Source: Candidatus Poribacteria bacterium (GTDB taxonomy: Bacteria > Poribacteria > WGA-4E > GCA-2687025). Taken from it: a stretch of 64,000 nucleotides of DNA. Made by a program: the position numbers and the translations under genes. The DNA lies in contig JABGQA010000114.1 in the NCBI GenBank assembly GCA_018644665.1, positions 1 through 64,000 of the forward strand, read 5' to 3'. Every line of letters starts with the position of its first letter. The first letter of the stretch is position 1. The notes beneath the pieces were generated by a model. That model was not told the origin of the DNA, ran no database searches, and worked only from the letters and a program-made list of their open reading frames with translations. This document shows, in pieces, positions 44,304 through 53,922 of this stretch.

Positions 44304-47300
44304 ATGCTGACGGCACGACGGCTCCAAGCTGCGCTCGTGGCCTTCCTCGCTCTGTTCGCGGCGATGTCGTGGGCGGCCGAGTGGCCCGTGCCTCTACACG
44401 TGGTCGACTGGGGCAACGTGCGCCACGACGCCTTCCCGGCCACCGGCGGCGTGCCGTTTCCGGCGGGCATGTTGTCCCCCTTGGACGTCGGCCGCCTTGC
44501 TGTGCGCGACGCGTCTGGCGCCGCAGCGCCTTCCCAGATGCGGGCGATGAACACGTGGCCCGACGGCAGCGTCAAGTGGCTGTCCGTGGCGTTCCTCTGC
44601 ACGCAGGCGGCGGGGAATACGGGTCGCTACAGCCTCGCCCCAGCCGATGCGGAGCTGCCGGCGACACCTGAATTGGCGCGAGCCGTGGCCGACGGCATCG
44701 TCGTCGACACCGGGCCCCTACGCGCGCTCTTCGACGCCAATGGCGCGCACGTGCACCTGGGTGACACGGAGGCGGCCGGGCCACTCAGCTCGCGGATATG
44801 GACGCGCGGCCGGGACGCCGAAACCGACCGGGAGTACACGCTCTCCCTCGCCGACGCAACGATCGAGACCAACGGCCCCGTCACAGCCGTGGTGAAGGTC
44901 CAGGGGTGGCACGTCTCCTCCGACGGCGATCGTTTCTCGCCGTCGACGGTGCGCCTGACGTTCACCCGTGGGCAGCCGTTTGTGCGTGTCGCGCACACGT
45001 TCGTGATGAGCGCGGACCCGGACGACACACTCGTCTCCGGCATCGAGCTTGTCGCTCCGCTGTCGCGCGCGCCGGGACGTCTGAGCTATTTGGACACGCT
45101 CGTCTCCACGACCGTCCCGCTCGCCGACGGGGGCGCGTCGATCGTCCAACGCAACGTGGCAGAACCGACGTACCCGCACCGGTCGAACGAGTTCATCGGG
45201 CGGTACGACGTGCGCGTGGACGGCGCCGCGATGGCCACGGGCGAGCGGTACGCCGGCGCGGCGTCGTTCCTGGGGGACGGGCTACATGTCGGCGTGTACA
45301 TCGACCAGTTTTGGCAGATGACCCCCAAAGCCGTCGGGTACGACGCGGACGCGGGTAGCCTGGCGCTAGGACTGTGGCCCCGGGAGGGCGCGCCGGACCT
45401 CGACCTATCGCGGACCGAGAAGCGTCGGCCGGAGCACTACGAACGATTCGCCGCCGAGGACCCTCTGTACAGCGACCCCAAGTACGGCCCGGACTACGTC
45501 CCGCACGACCTGGCACACTCGGCGATGGGCGTGGCCCGCACTCACGACGCCGTCCTGTGGTTCTCGCGGGACGCCGCGGAAGTCGACCCGCTCCGCATAT
45601 ACCTGCTCTTCCGCCTGCCTTACACGCCGTTCGTCTCCGGCGAGTGGAACGTCGCTACCGGCGTGATGGGCAAGCAGATCCCGCCGGGCGAGCATCGCCC
45701 CGAGCTCGAAGACGTGAGCTTGAGCATCATGGACGAGCTGTGGAATCGCACGGAGCAGCACGGCTGGTACGGGTGGATGGAATACGGCAACCTTCGTTAC
45801 GCGTACGACAAGACGCGCGACTCCTGGATGCACTACCACCCGAAGTTCGGCTGGTACAACAGCGGCCACATGATGGAGGGCGGCACGCTCCTGGAGGCGC
45901 TGTGGTCGCAGTATCTGCGCACGGGTAGTCCCATCCTGCACCTTCTGGCGCAGGCGCGCGGACGCAGCGTCATGGACGTGTCCACCGTCCATCACCATGA
46001 GGACGCGTCGCTCGTCGGCGCGATGATCCGCCACGGCGGCTACGACCCGTGGGCGGGCAATCGGCTTACGCACGGGGCGCACGCGCCCCTGGCGGGGATT
46101 CCGCTGCACCACTTCCTGACCGGCGACCCTCGCGCTGGGGATGTCGTCAGGCTGATCGGCGACCGCAACTACCGCGAGCGCGACCTGAACCTCGGCCGCA
46201 ACATAGACACCGACATCAACACGATGACGCGGTACTGGGAGTTCACCGGCGACGACCGCTACATGTCCCGGGCGCTGGAGTACCTCGACCACTACCACGG
46301 CTCCCTCGATGGCGCGCGCGAGGAACTCACGTACGTGGACTACAGGACGCACGCTCTCCGCGCTCTCTACGAGGTCGCCACCGATGAAGGAACCCGCGCG
46401 AAGATCCGCGATGTGTTTACCGCCACAGACGAGGCGTGGGCAGACGCCGGACGGCAGGGCAACCTGGAGATGGCCGCGTTTGCGTATGAACTCGACCCCA
46501 ATCGCGACACGGCCGGACGGCTGGAGGCGGCCGTAGAGAGATGGACGCGCCGCGTCTCGGGCGCCGTCGGGTGGCTCGACACGATGCCCCTGCGTGGCAT
46601 GAACGACATCGCGACGGTGAACGCCGTCGACTACGCGCTGTATTGGTTGCGGGAGGCGCGCGTGGGGCAAGCCGAGCCCGTGCGCATGGTCCCGGACGGG
46701 GGCACGTTCGGGCTGCCGGTCGTCGTCGAGCTGGCTTCCCCGACCCGTAAGGGCGTTGTGATCTACACCACGGAGGACACCGCGAATCTCGCGGAGTGGA
46801 GACTGTACGATGGGCCGTTCGAGCTTGCGACCGACGCGACCGTACGGGCTCAGGTGTTCGGCAAGGCCCTCAAGTCTCCCTCGCCTACGGTGCGCGCGTT
46901 CAAGTTCGAGGATGCGCCCATCCGGGCCGCGACGCCGCAGTTGTGGCTCCGAGCCGATAGGGGCGTCACGGTTGAGGATGGCGTCGTCACGGGTTGGGCG
47001 GATCAGTCGGGATACGGTAGACACGCGACGGGCGACGCCGCCACCGGCCCGGCGCTGCTGGCCGGCGCGGTCCACGGCGACGGCTCGCAGCATTTGCGGC
47101 TGTCGCGCCTCGTGCCTTTGACCGGGGACTGCACGGTCGTGTTCGTCGCCGACCTCACCGGCGCGCAGGGCGAGGAATCGCTCGGCGTGGTCATCGGTGA
47201 CGGCGATGATGGGTGGATCGGCGTCACGCCGGACGGGCGACTGAGCGCGCGGTTCTCCTCGGCCGACCGCGGCTGGCGCGCGGCGGACGGGGCCAAGACG

Positions 47301-47564
47301 TCTGGCCGCGCCATCTGGGCGGTCATCCGTCGCCGCGGAGAGGTGACGGCATGGAGGAACGGCCGCGCCATCGGCCACGTAGAAGGCACGTCGCGCACGA
47401 CGATGAACGCGGGCGTCATCATGGGCATGCGCGAGGGCGCGAACAAGATGGCAGGCGCGCTCTCGGAGCTGATGGTGTTCGGCACGGCGCTCGACAACGA
47501 GCGGTTGTCCCACCTGTGGAACTACCTACGAGGCAGGTACGACATTGACGATGCGGGGGAGTGA
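44304..47564 (+). CDS. Secreted exo-rhamnogalacturonan-lyase-like enzyme (PcRGLX/YetA type) with LamG tail, 1086 aa
   Basis: Signal peptide at 1-24 (LFAAMSWAAE). The core (about 30-770) has the layout of exo-rhamnogalacturonan lyases: beta domains with FVRVAHTFVMSADPDD, then an alpha-toroid region with GWYGWMEYGNLRY, DVSTVHHHEDASLVG, HHFLTGDPRAGDV and DTDINTMTRYWEFTGD. Residues about 790-870 are a chitobiase-type Ig domain (YTTEDTANLAEWRLYDGP) and about 875-1080 a LamG-like lectin domain. It would cut rhamnogalacturonan I from its end. ATG at 44304 starts the signal peptide; the longer frame is overlap with uxuA. Eight bases after uxuA and seven before the UnbV gene. Confidence 0.85.
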   Translation: MLTARRLQAALVAFLALFAAMSWAAEWPVPLHVVDWGNVRHDAFPATGGVPFPAGMLSPLDVGRLAVRDASGAAAPSQMRAMNTWPDGSVKWLSVAFLCTQAAGNTGRYSLAPADAELPATPELARAVADGIVVDTGPLRALFDANGAHVHLGDTEAAGPLSSRIWTRGRDAETDREYTLSLADATIETNGPVTAVVKVQGWHVSSDGDRFSPSTVRLTFTRGQPFVRVAHTFVMSADPDDTLVSGIELVAPLSRAPGRLSYLDTLVSTTVPLADGGASIVQRNVAEPTYPHRSNEFIGRYDVRVDGAAMATGERYAGAASFLGDGLHVGVYIDQFWQMTPKAVGYDADAGSLALGLWPREGAPDLDLSRTEKRRPEHYERFAAEDPLYSDPKYGPDYVPHDLAHSAMGVARTHDAVLWFSRDAAEVDPLRIYLLFRLPYTPFVSGEWNVATGVMGKQIPPGEHRPELEDVSLSIMDELWNRTEQHGWYGWMEYGNLRYAYDKTRDSWMHYHPKFGWYNSGHMMEGGTLLEALWSQYLRTGSPILHLLAQARGRSVMDVSTVHHHEDASLVGAMIRHGGYDPWAGNRLTHGAHAPLAGIPLHHFLTGDPRAGDVVRLIGDRNYRERDLNLGRNIDTDINTMTRYWEFTGDDRYMSRALEYLDHYHGSLDGAREELTYVDYRTHALRALYEVATDEGTRAKIRDVFTATDEAWADAGRQGNLEMAAFAYELDPNRDTAGRLEAAVERWTRRVSGAVGWLDTMPLRGMNDIATVNAVDYALYWLREARVGQAEPVRMVPDGGTFGLPVVVELASPTRKGVVIYTTEDTANLAEWRLYDGPFELATDATVRAQVFGKALKSPSPTVRAFKFEDAPIRAATPQLWLRADRGVTVEDGVVTGWADQSGYGRHATGDAATGPALLAGAVHGDGSQHLRLSRLVPLTGDCTVVFVADLTGAQGEESLGVVIGDGDDGWIGVTPDGRLSARFSSADRGWRAADGAKTSGRAIWAVIRRRGEVTAWRNGRAIGHVEGTSRTTMNAGVIMGMREGANKMAGALSELMVFGTALDNERLSHLWNYLRGRYDIDDAGE

Positions 47565-47571
47565 GACCGAG

Positions 47572-50500
47572 ATGCTGAGCACGAGGCGCGCGCGCGTAGT
47601 CGTCTTGGGGTTCGTGGCCCTGCTGGCGATGTCGGCGTCGGCGTACACGCCGACCGAGGAGGTCGTCCGGGTGATGAACCGGGGCGTCGGTCTCATGGAG
47701 CAGTACCGCTTCACGGACGCCGTCGCGACGTTCGGCGAAGCCGCCGAGATGGCCCCGGACTGGCCGCTCGCGCATCTGAACCTCGGTATCGCGTACCTGA
47801 ATGCCGTTTCGGACCCCGACAAGCCCGGCAGCCCGCTCGACTCCGCCCACGCGCAGTTCACGCGCGCCTCCGAGCTTGCCCCGACGATGCCGAACCCACA
47901 CTACTGCCTGGGCATACTCGCGCGGTATCGCGGCCAGACAGACGACGCCGTGGCGCACTTCGAGCGCGTGCTGGAGTTGGCGCCGACGTACGCGGACGCG
48001 CTCTATTTCCTGGGCGCCATCCGGCTGTCGCGCGGCGACCCCGAGGGCGCGGACGCGTACTTGCGTAAGGCGATGGCCGCGAACCCGTACTTGCTGTCGG
48101 CGCACTACTCGCTGGCGCAGTCGCTCATCCGACAGGGCAAGCGCGAGGAGGCGATGGAGCGCATCGAGCTGTTCAAGACGCTCGATGCCGCTGGAGTCGG
48201 CGTGAAGCGCGCCATCGTCTACACGGAGATGGGCGAGTTCGCAGATGTCGTGCGCGTCTACCCACCGGCCGACGATGTCGCCGCCCTTCCTACCATCGAC
48301 GTGACGTTCGTGGCGACGGAGACGGGCATCGGGCCGCCCGCGGGCGATGAGGCGGTAGGATTCGCCCTCGCCGACCTCAACGGCGATGGCGAACTCGACG
48401 CGCTCTTCCCGTCGCGGGCGGGTGGCGATCACGTCCTCTACGCCAACGACGGCGGCGTGTTTACGTTGGCGATGACGCTGCCCGTCGACGCTTCCGCGGT
48501 CGGAGCGGCGTTCGGTGACTACGACAACGACGGCGACGACGACGTGTACCTGCTGCTCGCCGACGGCGGCGCGCTCCTCCGCAACGACGGCGCATGGGTA
48601 TTCGTGGATGTCACGGATGGAACCGGGATCGCGCGATCGGGTCACGCCCCGGCTAGCGCGACGTGGATCGACGCGGACCACGAGGGCGACCTCGACCTGG
48701 TGGTCACGCACGCGACCGACGTTCTCTACTACCGGAACAACGGCGACGGCACGTTCGTGGAGATGGCCGAGGAGGCGGGTCTCTCCCTGCCAGTCCCGAC
48801 GCCCACCACGCCCGCGTTCGCCGACTTCGACATGGATCTCGATGTCGACTTCGCGATAGGCGCGCGGATTCACACGAACGACCGCATGAATGAATGGTCC
48901 GCGGGGGCGCCTGACGCACACGGCTCATGGACCTCCTCGGTTGCGGCGGAAGGGCACGGCGCTCCGATCGCCGTGGACTTCGACCGCGACGGCGATGCCG
49001 ACATCCTCCGCCTGTCCGCGGCGGCGGCCGACGGCGCGACGCTCTACGTCAACGACGGGGAAGGGCGCTTCACCGCGCACGCGTGGGCGGAACGCCTGGT
49101 CACGGAGCACGCGACGGTCCTCGACTTCGACAACGATGGCGACCTCGACCTCTTCTCTCCGCACGGCGCCTGGGGCGACGGCGCCGAGTTCCGGCCCCTG
49201 CTGTTGGCGAACGACGGCACGGGCGCGTTCGCGGAGATCGGCGCGCGGGTCGGGCTCGCGGACGTGCGCCTGCCGAACGCCGGCGCCTTGACCGCGGCGG
49301 ACATCGACGGCGACGGCGACTCGGACATCCTCATCGCGCGGATGGGCGCCGCGCCGGTACTGCTGCGCAACGACGGCGGGAACGCGAACAGTTGGCTGCA
49401 CCTGGACCTCGAGGGCGCGCTCGCGAACCGATCTGGGTACGGCGCGCGCGTCGAGGTGAAGGCGGGCAGCCTGTGGCAGACGGCAGAGCGGTACGGCGCC
49501 GGTGGCCCGGCGATCGCGAGCAACCCGCGTATCGAGGTCGGCCTCGGGAACCGGCCGAGCGCGGACTTCGTGCGCATCCTCTGGGCGAACGCCGTCCTGC
49601 AATCGGAACTGGAGGTCGCCGCGAATCAGCTCCACGTCATCGGCGAGGTGCAGCGCAAGGCGTCGTCGTGCCCAATCCTGTTTTCGTGGGACGGGGAGCG
49701 ATTCGACTTCGTGACCGACTTCATGGGCGTCGGCGGTCTCGGGTTCTTCGTGGAGCCGGGCGTCGCGGGCGACCCCGACCCGACGGAGCGCGTGAAGATC
49801 GAGGCGAGCCAGATCGCTCCCAAAGACGGCGAGTACGTCTTCCAGATCATGGAGCCGATGGAGGAGGTCTGCTATGTGGACGCGATCAGCCTGCTCGCCG
49901 TGGATCACCCCGTCGGCACGTCGGCGTATCCCGACGAACGGCTCGCGTTGGACGGCAATCTGCCGACCGACCGCATACACGTCCACGGCAACCCCATCCG
50001 ACCCGTCTCCGCGCGTGACCACGAGGGGCGCGACATCCTCGACGTCGTGACGCGTCGGGACCGTCACTATCCCGAACTCAACCACGATCGCCGCTACCTC
50101 GGTTACCTCGACGGCGAACACGCGTGGACGTTCGGCTTCGGCGACGCCCTCGCGGACCTGAGCGACGACGAACTCGTCCTCTACATCCACGGCTGGGTCG
50201 AGTACCCGTACTCGCACATCGTCTACGCTTCCGGGCAGGCGGAGGTCATCGGCGAGGCGCTGAGCGTCGACTTCCGGGACGCGGACGGCTCCTGGCGGGA
50301 GGCGCTACCTAGCGTGGGCTACCCGGCGGGCATGCCCAAGATGATGACTGTGACGCTCCCGCCCGACGTCCATTGTGGCAGCGCGGCGCTCCGTTTGCGC
50401 ACGAACCTGGAGATCTACGTCGACGAGGTGTACCTCGCCCCGTCGTCTGGCGGGCCGACGCGCGTCACGCAGATCCCGGCGACCTATGCCGATCTGCACC

Positions 50501-50922
50501 ACGGCGGTTACCCGCGCGAGTTCAGCGCCGACGGACGCCTCCCACGTCTCTACGACTACAGCAGCATCGACCGCGCGTACGCCTTCCGCAACATGCTTGG
50601 CGCTTACACGCGCTTCGGCGATGTCGCCGAACTCCTCGACGCCGCAGACGACCGCTACGCCGTGATGGGTCGCGGCGAGGAGATCACCGTGAAGTTCGAC
50701 GCCGACGCGCTCCCGCCCGTCGCGGAGGGTCAGACGCGTAGCTTCATCCTCCACACCGACGGCTACTGCAAGGACATGGACCTGTATACCGCCGAGCCGG
50801 ACACCGTCGAGCCGTTGCCGTTCCACGCGATGTCCGCCTACCCGCCGCCGGACGGCGAGGCGTATCCCGACACCGCGGAGCATCGCGCGTATCGCGCCGC
50901 GTACCAGACCCGCCGCAAGTAA
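47572..50922 (+). CDS. Secreted TPR/FG-GAP/UnbV (CRTAC1-like) protein, 1116 aa
   Basis: Signal peptide at 1-24 (LLAMSASAYT). About 30-215: five to six TPR helices (ALYFLGAIRLSRGDPEGADAYL). About 240-590: FG-GAP/VCBS propeller repeats with calcium loops DLNGDGELD, DYDNDGDDD, DFDNDGDLD and DIDGDGDSD. About 610-700: ASPIC/UnbV domain (SGYGARVEVKAG, NRPSADFVRILW). The last 400 residues have no family I recognise but hold DFVTDFMGVGGLGFFVEPG and LYIHGWVEYPYSH. TPR+VCBS+UnbV proteins are frequent in polysaccharide-degrading bacteria. Third gene of the uxuA operon; likely outer-surface binding or assembly protein. Confidence 0.85.
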   Translation: MLSTRRARVVVLGFVALLAMSASAYTPTEEVVRVMNRGVGLMEQYRFTDAVATFGEAAEMAPDWPLAHLNLGIAYLNAVSDPDKPGSPLDSAHAQFTRASELAPTMPNPHYCLGILARYRGQTDDAVAHFERVLELAPTYADALYFLGAIRLSRGDPEGADAYLRKAMAANPYLLSAHYSLAQSLIRQGKREEAMERIELFKTLDAAGVGVKRAIVYTEMGEFADVVRVYPPADDVAALPTIDVTFVATETGIGPPAGDEAVGFALADLNGDGELDALFPSRAGGDHVLYANDGGVFTLAMTLPVDASAVGAAFGDYDNDGDDDVYLLLADGGALLRNDGAWVFVDVTDGTGIARSGHAPASATWIDADHEGDLDLVVTHATDVLYYRNNGDGTFVEMAEEAGLSLPVPTPTTPAFADFDMDLDVDFAIGARIHTNDRMNEWSAGAPDAHGSWTSSVAAEGHGAPIAVDFDRDGDADILRLSAAAADGATLYVNDGEGRFTAHAWAERLVTEHATVLDFDNDGDLDLFSPHGAWGDGAEFRPLLLANDGTGAFAEIGARVGLADVRLPNAGALTAADIDGDGDSDILIARMGAAPVLLRNDGGNANSWLHLDLEGALANRSGYGARVEVKAGSLWQTAERYGAGGPAIASNPRIEVGLGNRPSADFVRILWANAVLQSELEVAANQLHVIGEVQRKASSCPILFSWDGERFDFVTDFMGVGGLGFFVEPGVAGDPDPTERVKIEASQIAPKDGEYVFQIMEPMEEVCYVDAISLLAVDHPVGTSAYPDERLALDGNLPTDRIHVHGNPIRPVSARDHEGRDILDVVTRRDRHYPELNHDRRYLGYLDGEHAWTFGFGDALADLSDDELVLYIHGWVEYPYSHIVYASGQAEVIGEALSVDFRDADGSWREALPSVGYPAGMPKMMTVTLPPDVHCGSAALRLRTNLEIYVDEVYLAPSSGGPTRVTQIPATYADLHHGGYPREFSADGRLPRLYDYSSIDRAYAFRNMLGAYTRFGDVAELLDAADDRYAVMGRGEEITVKFDADALPPVAEGQTRSFILHTDGYCKDMDLYTAEPDTVEPLPFHAMSAYPPPDGEAYPDTAEHRAYRAAYQTRRK

Positions 50923-51242
50923 GCCCGCCGGGCCAACGTCCAGGCTGCTAGCGTGCGCTGGCGAACCGCGTCTGGGCCAAGCGGGGACGGTCGAGCTACC
51001 GCACGTTGGTGCCGGGCTGCACGCCCGTCGACTTGGGCACGCCGAGGCAACATCGTGTGCGGTAGGGAGCGCGAGCGGTGAGACAGTATGACGTTTATCG
51101 TGACGTCGGCAGTGACGAGGTGGCCTAGTCGACGGTCTGGGGTCCAGGCTAGGGATGTCCACGTGCTCCCTACGCGCCGACCGCGAGTGTCCAAGGCGTG
51201 CAGCGAGTCCCAAGTACTCTCGCGATCGGCCACTCCTTAGGG
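50923..51242. other. Intergenic region, nothing recognised
   Basis: 320 bases between the converging ends of the UnbV gene and the ankyrin gene. No clear hairpin followed by a T-run, and no repeat copy. Confidence 0.4.
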
Positions 51243-51626
51243 CTAGTCGCCGGATGTCAGATACGCGACAACCGCCGCTGACTCCTCGCCTCCGGCCTCG
51301 GCATGGGTCAGCAGAGCGATGCCGTGAGGACCGGGGAAGTCGCGCGCAGCAGGACTTGCTGCGAGGAGCGCCTTCACGGCATCGAGCTTCCCGAGCATCG
51401 CGGCGGCGAATAGGTCCATCCGCGCGCCATGAGCGAGTAGGTGTTCGGCGATCTCACGTCTGCCCGTGTGTGAGCAGGCTCCGAGGGCCGTCTCCCAGTC
51501 GCCCCCGCCCCAATCCACAGTCGCATTCGCAAGCGTGTTGTCCTCGCTGAGCAGCTCCTTGACCTTATCAAGATCCCTGTGCGCCGCGTCCACAAACGCC
51601 TTCTTAGTGGCTACTGTCGTCGCCAA
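51243..51626 (-). CDS. Short ankyrin-repeat protein, 127 aa
   Basis: About three ankyrin repeats: FVDAAHRDLDKVKELLSED, GDWETALGACSHTGRREIAEHLLAHGA and DLFAAAMLGKLDAVKALLAAS. No signal peptide, so it is cytoplasmic. Ankyrin-rich proteins are a known feature of sponge symbionts, where some are proposed to affect host phagocytosis; here it is a small single-domain protein and no such role can be shown. Confidence 0.82.
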   Translation of the reverse strand: MATTVATKKAFVDAAHRDLDKVKELLSEDNTLANATVDWGGGDWETALGACSHTGRREIAEHLLAHGARMDLFAAAMLGKLDAVKALLAASPAARDFPGPHGIALLTHAEAGGEESAAVVAYLTSGD

Positions 51627-51873
51627 TGCACGTCCTCCTGGTAACTGTCATCGCGAGTCGGTATCCGCCGCCGAACCGGTACGGCTCGTGTCCGCCGGAC
51701 GAGCGGGATGTTGTAGTTGACGGTAGTCGCCGAAGCCATACCGGGCGGTCACGAGGCGAACGGCGCCTACACGGACCTGACTGCTCTATGGGCCGACGTC
51801 GCCAATCGGTCAACACGCAGGTGGAACGGCCGGCATGCTGAGATGGTTTCTCGCCTGCGACGCGCATCCATTA

Positions 51874-52478
51874 GGGCGTATCGACATTGGATGTAGTGCG
51901 TCCGCTCCGGGACGCTGCTGGGACGTTCGCCGCAAGAGGCGTTGCGGTGGTTGGACGATACGAATTGAACGACAGTCAGTGGGAGAGGATTCGGCGTGCC
52001 TGCCCGGAAAGCGAGGCGACCGTGGGAGGGCCGCAGTCGACAACCGGAGATTCGTCGACGGGGTGCTGTGGATTCTCCGCAGCGGGGCTTTCTGGGAGGA
52101 CATGCCTGCGCGTTACCGGTACTGGAAGAGCGCTCACAAGCGATTTGGCCGGTCGGCAAGTCCGGCGTGTGGGCGCGCATCTTCGAGACGCTGCTGGAAC
52201 GCATGGGCCAAGTGGGTCGTCGCGGACACAGCATATGACAGCCAGCTCATCATCGACCTGATACGTGGCATGGGAGCGAAACCGGTGATCCCCTGTAAAC
52301 CGGTAAGGAACCGCCGACGGCGTGGGCTGGACATCGAGCGATACAGCACCCGCAACGTCATCAAGCTGAAGACGTACCGCAGGATCGCCACTCGATTCGA
52401 CCGGGAAGCGGACCACTACATGGCGTTCCTTCACCTAGCCGCGGCCCTCATCTGGTCGGCGTAAATGTCGAATCGCCC
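51874..52478 (+). mobile_element. Degraded IS5-family insertion sequence, 605 bp
   Basis: Terminal inverted repeats GGGCGTATCGACATT (51874-51888) and AATGTCGAATCGCCC (52464-52478) match at 13 of 15 positions. Between them is a transposase broken in at least two places. Intact elements of this kind are about 840 bp, so a few hundred bases have been lost inside. No target-site duplication is evident. The right end overlaps the 3' end of the phosphotransferase gene on the other strand. Confidence 0.75.
51954..52464 (+). pseudogene. IS5-family transposase remnant
   Basis: Pieces in different frames follow in order: RYELNDSQWERIRR, then RRFVDGVLWILRSGAFWEDMP, GKSGVWARIFETLLERMG, KWVVADTAYDSQLIIDLIR and RRIATRFDREADHYMAFLHL. 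These are the DUF4096 and DDE parts of IS5/IS427 transposases. Between the third and fourth pieces the first catalytic Asp region is deleted, and the RNVIKLK segment has lost the expected catalytic Glu. The protein cannot be active. Stop TAA at 52462-52464 touches the right inverted repeat. Confidence 0.8.
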
Positions 52479-53464
52479 GAGTCGACTTGGGGCATCGCAA
52501 GCGGCCCCTTTTCGAGCGTGCGTGCGAGAGCGACGGCAACGGCCTCCAGCTCCTTCTGATCGCCAGTCCAAGCGTGCCAACCAAGATGCGTCGCCCCGAT
52601 TTGGAGTTCATAGCAATGATGGCGAATCGAGGCGTTCAGCAGGTCGTTCTCGGTTAGGTCTGAGGCGGCGAGCGTTCGGTTCCATATGTCGGCAGCCGCA
52701 ATGCCCGGATGCCAGTCGCTCCAGAAAGTGCACCAGGCGACATCGTACAGGAAATCTCCAAGAGCCGAGCATTTCCATGAGAATATGGCGGTCGCCTGAG
52801 AGGCATCGTCTGAGACCAGGACGTTCTGGTGGAGCAAGTCTCCATGGACTAGGTCTCGACGCTCCGGGCAAGCCGGTAGCAGTTCATGAATGCGCGATTC
52901 AGCCGTCTTGAATACGTCGTCGATGTGGGAGTCCTGTGCGAGCTTGTCCCGCCAGCCGCTCACCCGAGCGTCAGGATTGTCGACTAGGCCATTGCTAAGC
53001 CAGGAGCGCCAGTCCACACCCACTGATGCTTGTGGATCGTGCCAATTCACCCTATCGCTTGGCGTAGTAGGTACGGCACGCATAGCAGCCAGAAGCGTGC
53101 TCAGAGCGGAGCCAACGGCGCCACCTTCCTCCGTAGAGGCAGTCTCTATGAAGCGTCCATGGTGGCGTTCCGAGATGGCATAGTTGAGACCCAGCGCCTT
53201 ACCCACGTCGACTACTGCAGGGATTGGCAGATTCGGCCCCGCAAAGCGCATTGCTGCTCGGTCAATGGCGAATCCTTCCGACATGTCGCTGAGCCGAAGC
53301 ACGAACTCGTCCGCGCCGACTCGATAGGCGTAGGCTGACGACCAGAACCCGCCTGTAAGCGGCACGAGATCCCGGACCTCAGCGTCGTGTCGGGACGCAA
53401 GCCACACTGCGATCTGCTCGATCGACGGGACGGGCCGCTGCTCTTTGGACAAAGTACTGTGCAC
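52448..53464 (-). CDS. Aminoglycoside-phosphotransferase-family kinase, 338 aa, with IS-derived C-terminus
   Basis: APH/choline-kinase fold. VPLTGGFWSSAYAYRVG is the nucleotide loop, RDLVHGDLLHQNVLV the catalytic loop with Asp and Asn, and FSWKCSALGDFLYDVAW the metal segment in which the usual first Asp is replaced by Ser while the GD Asp is kept. The last nine residues (GDSTFTPTR) are encoded by the inverted repeat of the IS remnant, so insertion has changed the original C-terminus. Substrate unknown; most such environmental kinases phosphorylate small metabolites rather than antibiotics. Confidence 0.82.
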   Translation of the reverse strand: MHSTLSKEQRPVPSIEQIAVWLASRHDAEVRDLVPLTGGFWSSAYAYRVGADEFVLRLSDMSEGFAIDRAAMRFAGPNLPIPAVVDVGKALGLNYAISERHHGRFIETASTEEGGAVGSALSTLLAAMRAVPTTPSDRVNWHDPQASVGVDWRSWLSNGLVDNPDARVSGWRDKLAQDSHIDDVFKTAESRIHELLPACPERRDLVHGDLLHQNVLVSDDASQATAIFSWKCSALGDFLYDVAWCTFWSDWHPGIAAADIWNRTLAASDLTENDLLNASIRHHCYELQIGATHLGWHAWTGDQKELEAVAVALARTLEKGPLAMPQVDSGDSTFTPTR

Positions 53465-53922
53465 CCTCCATGAATGCCGACTCCATGAGCTTACCTGCTG
53501 AGCTTCCTACACGTAACGGACGCCGGTCAACGCCTTGGGTCCGATCCCATCCTGCGCAAGCCGATGGTTTTCGTGGCGCAATCTGTGGACGGACGCCAGC
53601 AGGGCGTTGCGACCTCCGCCGCCAAGCTTAATGGAGCCGGCGGCGCGGGTTGGATGGAGTCGACCTCGGCGTTCCGCTCAGCTACGAAGCGTGCCGCAGC
53701 ACAGACTCCCGGAAGTTCCGGTCGGCGGCCTTGTGTCTCATTCTGCTCTCCCGCGAATACCCAGTTGTAGAGCGGGGTTCGACCACACACGAGGGTGTGG
53801 GTGAGTTCGTCGCGTCAGATGCCAATCTCCGGTATCGCGGCGGCGCGTCTGCTCGACGCGGCTGACCGCCCCGGGGCTAGAATGCTGTTGCATCTGTGTA
53901 CTCATGAAGGAGGCTGGGCGCC
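53465..53922. other. Intergenic region, divergent promoters
   Basis: 458 bases between the divergently transcribed phosphotransferase and acetyltransferase genes. Both strands have open frames without starts or recognisable motifs. TAGAAT at 53878-53883 may be a -10 element for the acetyltransferase gene, but no convincing -35 was found. Confidence 0.4.

Noticed and set aside
45405-47513. 702-codon open frame on the minus strand
   Set aside because: Antisense shadow of the exo-lyase gene; rich in Arg, Val and His with no domains or signal peptide. Long antisense frames are expected at this GC content.
48925-50217. 430-codon open frame on the minus strand
   Set aside because: Antisense to the UnbV gene, whose FG-GAP and ASPIC motifs are unambiguous.
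53527-53790. 87-codon minus-strand frame in the spacer before the acetyltransferase
   Set aside because: Composition looks partly protein-like (LYNWVFAGEQNE) but no family, start site or continuation was found.
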